Assembly (NCBI GenBank): GCA_017527945.1
Contig: JAFXPL010000062.1
Span: forward strand, 1-15,929
Direction of reading: 5' to 3'
Length of the DNA: 15,929 nucleotides
Source of the DNA: Bacteroidales bacterium
GTDB taxonomy: Bacteria > Bacteroidota > Bacteroidia > Bacteroidales > WCHB1-69
This document shows positions 6,833 through 13,562 of this stretch, piece after piece; the stretch's first letter is position 1; each line of letters starts with the position of its first letter. Under the pieces are notes generated by a model that was not told where the DNA came from, did no database searches, and was given only the letters and a program-made list of their open reading frames with translations. The position numbers were made by a program, and so were the translations under genes.

Positions 6833-8104
6833 TTAGTTTACGTCGTTCAACGCTTCAATCGGGCGGATGCGGGCGGCTTTCATCGCGGGGGAGATACCGG
6901 CGAGGGTGCCCGCGATGACCAGCAGGATGGTGACGCCGACGGAGATGCCCAGCCCGACGGTCGGGTTGACGAACAGCCGGACGGTCTCGCCGAAGAACTC
7001 CACCGACGACTGTCCCACGGTCATCTTCATCACCTCGCAGGCCACCATACCGAGGAACATCCCGATATAGCCGAACAGCGCGGTGATGGAGACGCTCTCC
7101 GCCAAAATCAGCTTCATGATTTCCCACGGCGAGGCACCAATGGCCTTGCGGATGCCGAATTCGCGGGTGCGCTCCTTGACCGTAATCAGCATGATGTTGG
7201 AGACACCCACGATGCCTCCTACCAGCGTGAAGATGCCCAAAATCCATAACGCCGTGCGGATGAAATGCGTCCCCTTGTCCATCTGCATGTTCTGTGTGAA
7301 ACGGTTCCATATCCAGATGGAACTTTCATCATCCGGCGCCGCCTTGTGCGCCCGGTTGAGCGCGGCACGGTAGGTCTTCTCAAACTGCTCATTTTCCTCC
7401 TTGGTCGTCAATCCGTGGAAAGAGAAGTTGATCTGGTCAACATTGTTGATGTCATTCGTGATCATCTGCATGGTCGTGATCGGTGCAAAAGCCTCCACAC
7501 GTTGCGCCGTGCAGTCTGTCTTATACACACCCACCACCACCCACGTGATGTTGTCGGTGGTCACCGTCTTGCCTATCAGGGAGGCGTAATCTTCGCCGCC
7601 ATTCATCAGTTCGGTGGCGTGGGCTGCGGCCAAAACAATGGATTTCCGATGTTGCTTTATGTCGTTTTGGTTGATGAAACGCCCTTCCAGCATCTCAATC
7701 TTGTTCATCTCCATCAAAGAGGGATAACAACCATTCAGATAAACGGAGGCGTGGCGACTTTTGAAGGCCAATGTATAAGGACCTTTGAAGAGTTCAGGGG
7801 AAATCTTGTCCACATTTCCGGAAAACAGGGCGCTTTGGGTGATGGCCACATCTTGGTCGTTGAGAATAATGCGCCGACCGGTCTGATAGCCGTTGGCGGG
7901 TTTGCTGGTGACGCCGCCAAACACCGCCATCGTGTTGGTGGCAAACTGTCCTCCTTGGTTCATGAAGGCGTTCATCAGCCCGTTGCCCGCGCCGAGGAGC
8001 ACAATGAGCATGAAGATGCCCCACGCCACCGCGAAGCCCGTGAGGGCGGTGCGCAGCTTGTTGCGCCGGATGGACTCCCATATCTCTGTCAGCAGGTCGT
8101 TCAT
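6833..8104 (-). CDS. ABC transporter permease, MacB/FtsX type (first of two)
   Basis: A 423-residue inner-membrane permease that starts MNDLLTEIWESIRRNKLRTA. The N-terminal helix (about 20-42) includes GFAVAWGIFMLIVLLGAGNGL, a very typical MacB-family opening. A periplasmic MacB_PCD domain follows, with INQNDIKQHRKSIVLA, and then three C-terminal helices. The FtsX core reads VGVSNIMLITVKERTREFGI, then RKAIGASPWEI; the end reads AGISPAMKAARIRPIEALNDVN. The start codon is only 4 bp beyond the ATPase stop codon, which indicates translational coupling and a shared transcript. Substrate cannot be told from sequence; macrolides, peptides, lipids or lipoproteins are all handled by members of this superfamily. 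Confidence 0.92.
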   Translation of the reverse strand: MNDLLTEIWESIRRNKLRTALTGFAVAWGIFMLIVLLGAGNGLMNAFMNQGGQFATNTMAVFGGVTSKPANGYQTGRRIILNDQDVAITQSALFSGNVDKISPELFKGPYTLAFKSRHASVYLNGCYPSLMEMNKIEMLEGRFINQNDIKQHRKSIVLAAAHATELMNGGEDYASLIGKTVTTDNITWVVVGVYKTDCTAQRVEAFAPITTMQMITNDINNVDQINFSFHGLTTKEENEQFEKTYRAALNRAHKAAPDDESSIWIWNRFTQNMQMDKGTHFIRTALWILGIFTLVGGIVGVSNIMLITVKERTREFGIRKAIGASPWEIMKLILAESVSITALFGYIGMFLGMVACEVMKMTVGQSSVEFFGETVRLFVNPTVGLGISVGVTILLVIAGTLAGISPAMKAARIRPIEALNDVN

Positions 8105-8108
8105 AATA

Positions 8109-8831
8109 CTATTTCATAATGGTGGTGGTGCCGAAAATCGAGGCTTTGTGCTGTTCGTTGAGCGTTGTCTCGCCGATGATGCCGTCCTTGATGTGGATGA
8201 TTTTGTCGGTGCAGTTGGCCACGCCGCTTTCGTGCGTCACCACGATGATGGTGACTTTTTCGGTGCGGTTAAGCTCGGTGAGCAGGTCCATGACCTCCAC
8301 GGAGGTCTTGGAGTCGAGGGCGCCGGTGGGTTCGTCGGCCAGCAGGATGCGCGGCTGCGTGATGAGCGCCCGCGCGATGGCCACACGCTGCTTCTGCCCG
8401 CCCGACAGCTCGTTGGGGTAGTGCGTGGCCCAATCCGCCAAACCGAAATGCTCCAGGAAGTGCATGGCCAGCTCGTTGCGCTTCTTGCGGCTCACCCCTT
8501 GGTAGTACAACGGCAGCTCCACGTTCTCCACCGCCGTCTTGAAGTTGATAAGGTTGAACGACTGGAACACGAAGCCGATCATGCGGTTGCGGTAGTGCGC
8601 CGCATCTTTCTCGCTCAGGTTCTTGATGAGTTTGCCGTCTAACCAGTATTCTCCCTCGTCGTAGTTGTCGAGGATGCCGAGGATGTTCAGCAACGTGGAT
8701 TTCCCCGAGCCGGACGCCCCCATGATGGAGACGAACTCGCCCTCGCCAATCCCGAGGTCGATGCCCTTCAGCACGTGCAGGGGCTGGCCGTTGTTGTAGG
8801 TTTTGTGGATGTCACGTAAATCGATAATCAT
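8109..8831 (-). CDS. ABC transporter ATPase, MacB/LolD type, stand-alone
   Basis: A 240-residue cytoplasmic ATPase that powers the two permeases. All nucleotide-binding motifs are present: Walker A GASGSGKST (38-46), Q-loop Gln90, signature LSGGQ (142-146), Walker B ILLADE (162-167), D-loop ALD (171-173) and switch His200. The spacing and the stretches GFVFQSFNLI and ADEPTGALDS place it in the MacB/LolD/FtsE group, so it should be active. The start ATG at 8829-8831 precedes MIIDLRDIHKTYNNG, the usual first strand. In E. coli MacB the ATPase and permease are fused; here they are separate proteins, a common arrangement in Bacteroidota. Confidence 0.95.
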   Translation of the reverse strand: MIIDLRDIHKTYNNGQPLHVLKGIDLGIGEGEFVSIMGASGSGKSTLLNILGILDNYDEGEYWLDGKLIKNLSEKDAAHYRNRMIGFVFQSFNLINFKTAVENVELPLYYQGVSRKKRNELAMHFLEHFGLADWATHYPNELSGGQKQRVAIARALITQPRILLADEPTGALDSKTSVEVMDLLTELNRTEKVTIIVVTHESGVANCTDKIIHIKDGIIGETTLNEQHKASIFGTTTIMK

Positions 8832-8841
8832 AATCTATCGT

Positions 8842-8890
8842 TTGAATAGTGAATAGTGAGCAGTGAATAGTAAACGGTAAACAGTAAACC
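8842..8890. repeat. Heptamer tract between PspC and ATPase genes
   Basis: Seven consecutive 7-bp units on the plus strand: TTGAATA, GTGAATA, GTGAGCA, GTGAATA, GTAAACG, GTAAACA, GTAAACC. The word switches from GTGAATA to GTAAACN halfway without losing the period. The tract fills most of the 63-bp gap, beginning 4 bp from the PspC-gene stop codon (8895-8897). Confidence 0.92.
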
Positions 8891-8894
8891 ATTA

Positions 8895-10094
8895 TTATAT
8901 AGAATCAACCTGTTGGTCAACCTCTTTCTTCGTGCTGATATTCAAGTTCACCCCCTTATCCGGGTTGGTGTGGATGGTGATGTCGTAGGTGGTGTTGTCG
9001 TCGCGGAGCTCGTCCAGCACGGGGTCGATGATGCTGTCGAGTTCCTTGGTGCCGTAGTAGCTGTCGGAGGTGACGAAGTCGTTGTTGTCGAACCAGCGCT
9101 CCCACTGTTCCCCGGTGCGTTCCAGGCGCCGGCTGAAGTCGTCGCGTTTGCCCACCTCGATGCCGAAGCCGATGATGCCGAAGATGCTGAGCAGCCAGAA
9201 GGCCAGCAGGGTCCAGCCGACCCATTTGTGCCGCCGCTCGCCGCTCGCCGCCCGCGTGCACAGCACTGCAATGCCGATGACCGGACAGAGCAGGAAGAGG
9301 GCGCAGCTGCCCAAAAGCCCCATGTCGAGTGGCTCGCCGAAAGTGCCCGGCGTATGCAGCATCAGTCCGGCGAACATGGCGATGAAAATGCCCAACACGG
9401 CTATGGCGAGGCTGACACCGATGATGATGCCCAGGACGATGAAACAGATTTTCAGTATTTTACCGAATGTGCTGCGGCTTTCACTGTGATCCACGGGCGA
9501 CTGCTGGAACTGGTTGATGTTCTCCAAGGTGGGCTCCACGCCCTGCATCTCCAACAGCTGTGCCTTGGTCTTGGCCTCGGGCATGGCGATGAGCAGGATG
9601 AGGTAGATGAGGATGCCCCATCCGAGGCTCATGAAGGCGAGGATGACGAAGAGGATGCGGACCACCATGGCGTCGATGTCGAAATAGGCGGCCAAGCCGC
9701 TGGCCACGCCGCCCACGATGCGGTCGTAACTGTTGCGGTAGAGTTTGCGCGGCTTGCGCGGCGCGGAGCCTTTCCCGTCCGCATTCGTGTCTCCGAAACT
9801 ACTGCCGGTTGTGGTGTCCGTATTCTCGTTTTCGCCCGACTCGTCGAACTGCTCCGGCCGTCCGATGACTTCTATGACCTCTTCCACATCGTTGATTTCC
9901 ACTACGTTGCGGCTCTGCAGCTTGTAAGTCAGCAGTTCGGCCATGCGCACTTCGATGTCGCGCAGGATTTCCTCGCGCTCCGCCTCGGGAAAGCGAGCCC
10001 CCAAGTCGTTGAGATACCGGCTGAGCCGGTCGCAGGCGTCATCGTCGATGTTGAAGACGAGCCCGCCAAGATTGATGGTTACGGTCTTTTTCAT
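8895..10094 (-). CDS. PspC-domain inner-membrane protein
   Basis: A 399-residue membrane protein. The N-terminal soluble part (1-80, MKKTVTINLGGLVFNIDDDA, then VEEVIEVIGRPEQF) is the segment usually found before PspC in Bacteroidota. A Gly/Asp/Thr-rich linker (84-112) leads into a PspC domain (about 117-173: RKLYRNSYDRIVGGVASGLA, AYFDIDAMVVRILFVI, WGILIYLILLIAMPE). Three further hydrophobic segments follow (about 213-246, 258-280, 291-314), then a polar C-terminal tail. In E. coli PspC senses envelope stress; that role here is inference. It lies between padR and the ABC genes, an arrangement common in this phylum, and probably assists or monitors the pump. The start ATG is at 10092-10094, and no separate promoter box was seen in the gap upstream. 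Confidence 0.9.
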   Translation of the reverse strand: MKKTVTINLGGLVFNIDDDACDRLSRYLNDLGARFPEAEREEILRDIEVRMAELLTYKLQSRNVVEINDVEEVIEVIGRPEQFDESGENENTDTTTGSSFGDTNADGKGSAPRKPRKLYRNSYDRIVGGVASGLAAYFDIDAMVVRILFVILAFMSLGWGILIYLILLIAMPEAKTKAQLLEMQGVEPTLENINQFQQSPVDHSESRSTFGKILKICFIVLGIIIGVSLAIAVLGIFIAMFAGLMLHTPGTFGEPLDMGLLGSCALFLLCPVIGIAVLCTRAASGERRHKWVGWTLLAFWLLSIFGIIGFGIEVGKRDDFSRRLERTGEQWERWFDNNDFVTSDSYYGTKELDSIIDPVLDELRDDNTTYDITIHTNPDKGVNLNISTKKEVDQQVDSI

Positions 10095-10124
10095 ATTATT
10101 TTGATTTTTTCATTCTCTTTTTTG

Positions 10125-10232
10125 CCCCACACTGCGCTACGCTTGTGTGGTCGCTTTTCCCCACACTGCGCTACGCTTGTGTGGGGTTAATTGCGCTTCG
10201 CGCGTTTTGCCTCTCCGAGGCTGCTCAAGGAA
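10125..10232. repeat. Composite hairpin element, copy D, with a duplicated long hairpin
   Basis: In the gap between padR and the PspC gene. The minus strand reads TTCCTTGAGCA, then GCCTC-GGA-GAGGC (10209-10221), then AAAACGCGCGAAGCGC. Two successive long hairpins follow: arms 10159-10166/10179-10186 (CCCCACAC/GTGTGGGG), and 10125-10132/10145-10150, where the second arm is shortened. The core hairpin again differs in base but not in pairing. Confidence 0.85.
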
Positions 10233-10249
10233 TCATATCTTCTGTATAA

Positions 10250-10585
10250 TCATTGCTTCGTTCGTAACAGTTGGATGGCATGTTCGAGTTCCTCCCAGCC
10301 GTTTTCGAGCTCCGCGAGGAAGGCATTGCCTGTTTCTGTGAGTTCGTAGTACTTGCGCGGGGGGCCGGAAGCGGACTCCTGCCATTGGTAACTGAGGATG
10401 CCGTTGTTCTTCAGTCGTGACAAAAGGGGGTAAAGCGTGCCTTCGACCACAATCATCCGCGCCTCCTTCAACTCGTTGACAATGTCGGAGACGTATGCCG
10501 GCTTCCTCTTGATTATCAGTAAAATACAATATTCAAGGTAGCCCTTCCGCATTTGCGATTTCACATTTTCAACTTTGATTTCCAT
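10250..10585 (-). CDS. PadR-family transcriptional regulator
   Basis: A 111-residue winged-helix protein, normal for the short PadR subfamily. MRKGYLEYCILLIIKRKPAYVSDIVNELKEA (about 12-42) is the first part of the HTH. VVEGTLYPLLSRLKNNGILSYQW (about 46-68) is the diagnostic PadR recognition helix and wing. GPPRKYYELTETGNAFLAEL (about 74-93) leads into the C-terminal dimerisation helix. It is the first gene of the efflux unit, and PadR proteins usually repress their own operon until a ligand or antibiotic binds. A short inverted repeat overlaps its -33 box. The start ATG is at 10583-10585, about 25 bp from the -7 box. Confidence 0.95.
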   Translation of the reverse strand: MEIKVENVKSQMRKGYLEYCILLIIKRKPAYVSDIVNELKEARMIVVEGTLYPLLSRLKNNGILSYQWQESASGPPRKYYELTETGNAFLAELENGWEELEHAIQLLRTKQ

Positions 10586-10611
10586 TTTTCTTTCGTCAAA
10601 ATTTCACGCCG

Positions 10612-10641
10612 CAAAGATATGATTTTTTTAGAACCTTGCAA
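10612..10641 (-). promoter_or_regulatory. Promoter of the padR-led efflux operon
   Basis: Minus strand TATCTTTG (10612-10619) fits TAnnTTTG, with TTG (10639-10641) 19 bp upstream. The predicted start of transcription is about 10605, 20 nt before the padR ATG. Confidence 0.7.
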
Positions 10642-10652
10642 TACATAGTATT
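10640..10652. promoter_or_regulatory. Candidate PadR operator
   Basis: AATAC-ATA-GTATT is a perfect 5-bp inverted repeat with a 3-bp centre. It overlaps the -33 element of the padR promoter, where a bound dimer would block RNA polymerase. Binding by PadR is inferred from position and from the common autoregulation of this family. Confidence 0.4.
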
Positions 10653-10689
10653 AATTTTTTTTTGAATCCAAAATTTCAACCTTAAAAAA

Positions 10690-10717
10690 GTGGAGGCGCG
10701 TCAGGGCACGTCTCTAC
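10690..10717. repeat. Imperfect 28-bp palindrome in the divergent gap
   Basis: The left arm GTGGAGGCGCGTC and the reverse complement of the right arm, GTAGAGACGTGCC, agree at 9 of 13 positions, and several differences are wobble-compatible. It resembles short dispersed palindromes of the GTAGAGACG...CGTCTCTAC type that I recall from several phyla. It lies between the padR promoter and the SulP promoter. Confidence 0.5.
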
Positions 10718-10731
10718 AGCGGCAATTTCAT

Positions 10732-10763
10732 TTGTCTGTGTATTCATAATTTATGTATTTTTG
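10732..10763 (+). promoter_or_regulatory. Promoter of the SulP-antiporter unit
   Basis: TTG at 10732-10734 (within TTTG from 10731) and TATTTTTG at 10756-10763 are separated by 21 bp, matching the Bacteroidetes -33/-7 consensus. The predicted start is about 10771, leaving a leader of about 64 nt. Confidence 0.7.
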
Positions 10764-10834
10764 CCAAGTCAACCATAGCGAGAATTCCTTATTCCCGCTA
10801 TATTTTTAATATATTGATTATAAAAGAATTACGT

Positions 10835-12535
10835 ATGAAATTTTTAAACACTGACAATCTGAAGGGTGACTTGTTTGGCGGCATCACGGCGGGAATCGTG
10901 GCGTTGCCGCTTGCCTTGGCGTTCGGCATTCAGGCGTTCGGGGGCATCGACGACCCTTCGGCCAGTTCCATGGGGGCGCTCGCGGGGCTCGTCGGGGCCA
11001 CTTTCCTCGGCTTTTTCGCCTCTCTGTTCGGCGGCACGCACTCGCAGATCAGCGGTCCCACCGGCCCCATGACCGTCATCACGGCCTCGCTGCTCAGCGG
11101 CGTTTGGGCAGCGCAGCATTCCATGGGGGCGGTGCTCATCAGCATGTCGCTCGCCGGCCTCTTCTGCGGCCTTTTCCAGATCCTGTTCGGCATTCTGAAA
11201 ATCGGCAAATATGTGCGCTACATCCCATATCCCGTGCTCTCAGGCTTCATGAGCGGTATCGGCGTCATTATCATTATCCAACAGCTGTATCCGCTAATCG
11301 GTTGTAAATCACCGGTTTTAGTGGTGGATATGATTACGCAGCTGCCGGAGCGCGTGGCGGGCGGACTGTCGTTCACGGCCTTGTTGCTCGGTTTGGGAAC
11401 TATCGCCATAATCTATCTTTTCCCGTTGATTACCAAGAAGATACCATCCACTTTGGTGGCTCTGTTGGTGATGACCGTCGTGTCGCTTTTCCTCAATATG
11501 GACGAAAAACTCCTTATCGGGCAGATTCCGGCCGGATTCCCGCTGCCGGTGTTCGCCAAGGAAGGACTGGACCTGGCGGGTCTCGACTGGGGCGCGGTGC
11601 TGAAGGCCTCTGTCATCCCGGGGCTCACGCTCGCCGGTCTGGGCAGCATCGACACGCTGCTCACCTCGGTGGTGGCCGACAACATCACCAAGACGCACCA
11701 CAACAGCAACAAGGAGCTGATAGGGCAGGGCATAGGCAACATGTTGAGCGGCCTGTTCTGCGGCATTAGCGGTGCGGGCGCGACCATGCGCACGGTGGTG
11801 AACGTGAAGAGCGGCGGCCGTACCCAGATCAGCGGTATGGTGCACTCGCTGCTCCTGCTCGCCGTGCTGCTCGGTCTCGGCAGTCTGGTGCGCTACGTCC
11901 CGTTGGCGGTGCTGGCCGGCATCCTCATCACTGTCGGCTGGGGCATCATCGACTTCAAGGGTTTCAAGGACTTGCTCAAAATCCCCCGCGCTGACGCGGT
12001 GGTGCTTGTCATCGTTTTTCTGCTCACCGTCTTCGTCGATTTGCTCACGGCCGTCGGCATCGGCATGGTGATTGCCTGCGTGCTCTTCATGAAACGCGCC
12101 AGCGACCTCGTGGAGGGCGGCTACAGCTCGGCCGAGATGACCAATTTCGACAAGGAAAGTCCTTGGCAGGACGAGGGCGGAATGCCCGACGCGGTGCAGC
12201 ACAAAATCTACATCCAGCGGCTTAACGGCCCGATTTTCTTCGGCACCATCACCAAGTTCCAGGAGGTCATGTCCGATATTCCGGCAGATGCGCGTATCGT
12301 GATTATCCGGATGCGGTTGGTCAGTTTCATGGACCAGTCGGGGCTGTATGCCATGGAGACGGCCATCAAGGAACTGCAGGATCGCGGCGTTCTGGTGCTG
12401 ATGACCATTATCCAGCCGCAGCCCATGTACATGCTCAAGACCATGGACGTGATTCCCGCGCTCGTTCCGGTGGAACATACTTTCGGAACTTTCGAGGAGT
12501 GCACGGAATTTTTGAAGCGGAGAGTCGAGGGTTGA
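10835..12535 (+). CDS. SulP-family anion transporter with STAS domain
   Basis: A 566-residue inner-membrane transporter of the SulP/SLC26 family, which carries anions such as sulfate or bicarbonate. I chose the ATG at 10835 (MKFLNTDNLKGDLFGG), because the TTG start at 10814 adds seven untypical residues. The N-terminal core has the hallmark GGITAGIVALPLALAFGIQA (about 15-34), then FASLFGGTHSQISGPTGPMTV, about ten further membrane segments, and VLAGILITVGWGIIDFKGFKDLL. A cytoplasmic STAS domain runs from about residue 451 to the end, with MDQSG (499-503) where the family has its D-x-S-G loop. Length is normal and no motif is broken. The substrate cannot be fixed: many bacterial SulP proteins called sulfate permeases transport bicarbonate. 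It heads a short unit with the antiporter gene 29 bp downstream. Confidence 0.93.
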   Translation: MKFLNTDNLKGDLFGGITAGIVALPLALAFGIQAFGGIDDPSASSMGALAGLVGATFLGFFASLFGGTHSQISGPTGPMTVITASLLSGVWAAQHSMGAVLISMSLAGLFCGLFQILFGILKIGKYVRYIPYPVLSGFMSGIGVIIIIQQLYPLIGCKSPVLVVDMITQLPERVAGGLSFTALLLGLGTIAIIYLFPLITKKIPSTLVALLVMTVVSLFLNMDEKLLIGQIPAGFPLPVFAKEGLDLAGLDWGAVLKASVIPGLTLAGLGSIDTLLTSVVADNITKTHHNSNKELIGQGIGNMLSGLFCGISGAGATMRTVVNVKSGGRTQISGMVHSLLLLAVLLGLGSLVRYVPLAVLAGILITVGWGIIDFKGFKDLLKIPRADAVVLVIVFLLTVFVDLLTAVGIGMVIACVLFMKRASDLVEGGYSSAEMTNFDKESPWQDEGGMPDAVQHKIYIQRLNGPIFFGTITKFQEVMSDIPADARIVIIRMRLVSFMDQSGLYAMETAIKELQDRGVLVLMTIIQPQPMYMLKTMDVIPALVPVEHTFGTFEECTEFLKRRVEG

Positions 12536-12564
12536 CAGGGAGCAAACCGTAAATCGCAAGCCGA

Positions 12565-13482
12565 ATGAACATAGAACTGGTGATGCTGGTGGTGTCGTTG
12601 CTCTTTTTCGTGAGCATCGTGGTGAGCAAGGCTGGAAACCGTCTGGGTGTGCCGGCGTTGCTGTTGTTCCTGTGCGTGGGGATGGTTTTCGGCTCCGACG
12701 GGCTGGGTATCCATTTCGACAACATCGAAACGGCGCAGACTATCGGTACGGTGGCGCTTTGTATCATTCTGTTCTCTGGCGGCATGGACACCAAAATCCA
12801 GGACATCCGTCCCGTGATTGCGCCGGGTTTGGTGTTGGCCACGCTCGGGGTATTCCTGACCTCTTTCACGACGGGGCTTTGCATCTGGTTCCTGTCGAAC
12901 AAAACAGGGTGGGGAGGAGCCTTTGGGCTGACCGCTTCCCTGCTGTTAGCCTCCACCATGTCTTTCACGGATTCTGCTTCTGTGTTCTCCATTCTTCGCT
13001 CTAAAGGGTTGAAACTCAAGCATAATCTGCGTCCGATACTGGAGTTGGAGAGTGGCAGCAACGACCCGATGGCCTACGTGTTGACCATCACCTTCATCCA
13101 GTTGGTGCTTCATCCGTCGAATCCGCAGTATGGAATGGCTGTGCTGACGGTGCTGCTGCAGTTGGCGGTGGGTGCGGCTGTCGGGCTGCTGTTGGGCAAG
13201 TTGGTGGTGGTGACGATCAACCGCATCAACATTGACAATGCCTCCCTGTATCCCATTATTGTACTGTCCGCCTGTGTGTTCCTTTTCTCGGCCACCAATT
13301 TCCTGCACGGAAATAGCTATCTTGCTGTGTATCTGGGTGGTTTGGTCGTGGGAAATGCCAAATTTGTGCACAAGCGGTCGTCGCAGAACTTCTTCGAGGG
13401 GCTGTCGTGGCTCTGCCAGCTTTCCATATTGAGAAACTCACGGTTGATGAATCCCGTCTCAAAAAAAAATGACGTATTTTAA
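12565..13482 (+). CDS. Cation/proton antiporter (CPA family), truncated at the C-terminus
   Basis: The first 285 residues match a Na+/H+ exchanger domain of the NhaP2/CvrA (potassium/proton) group. They include GNRLGVPALLLFLCVGMVFG (24-43), LFSGGMDTKIQDIRPVIAPG (69-88), FTDSASVFSILRS (134-146) and the ion-site motif ESGSNDPMAYVLT (162-174). HGNSYLAVYLGGLVVGN (248-264) and the start of EGLSWLCQL follow. Family members normally continue for another 150-300 residues, with more membrane helices and often a TrkA_C domain. Here the frame runs into 19 unrelated codons (SILRNSRLMNPVSKKNDVF) and stops. It is therefore probably a non-functional remnant or a shortened variant. The start ATG at 12565 is 29 bp after the SulP stop, so the two are likely cotranscribed. 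Confidence 0.85.
   Translation: MNIELVMLVVSLLFFVSIVVSKAGNRLGVPALLLFLCVGMVFGSDGLGIHFDNIETAQTIGTVALCIILFSGGMDTKIQDIRPVIAPGLVLATLGVFLTSFTTGLCIWFLSNKTGWGGAFGLTASLLLASTMSFTDSASVFSILRSKGLKLKHNLRPILELESGSNDPMAYVLTITFIQLVLHPSNPQYGMAVLTVLLQLAVGAAVGLLLGKLVVVTINRINIDNASLYPIIVLSACVFLFSATNFLHGNSYLAVYLGGLVVGNAKFVHKRSSQNFFEGLSWLCQLSILRNSRLMNPVSKKNDVF
13423..13482 (+). other. Breakpoint tail fused to the antiporter
   Basis: Homology to the antiporter ends abruptly at about 13422. The following 60 bp encode an unrelated tail in the antiporter frame. Another frame reads FHIEKLTVDESRLKKK and then stops at TGA (13470-13472), over a run of nine A residues. That tail looks like the true C-terminus of another protein, joined here by a deletion or by a mobile-element scar. 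I do not recognise it. Confidence 0.45.
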
Positions 13483-13562
13483 ACTTTCGGAATAAATAAA
13501 GTCTTCAAGCAAGAAGAATTACATTGTTCATAAAGTTCATAAATAAACAAACAAAAAATAGT

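Noticed and set aside
10814..10834. TTG start of the SulP gene
   Set aside because: The ATG at 10835 gives the typical N-terminus and lies well within the leader after the promoter at 10732-10763.
13483..13562. Possible promoter or remnant of the antiporter upstream of the HMA gene
   Set aside because: No TAnnTTTG box and no frame with antiporter-like residues could be found; the region is AT-rich with the short repeat TTCATAAA only.
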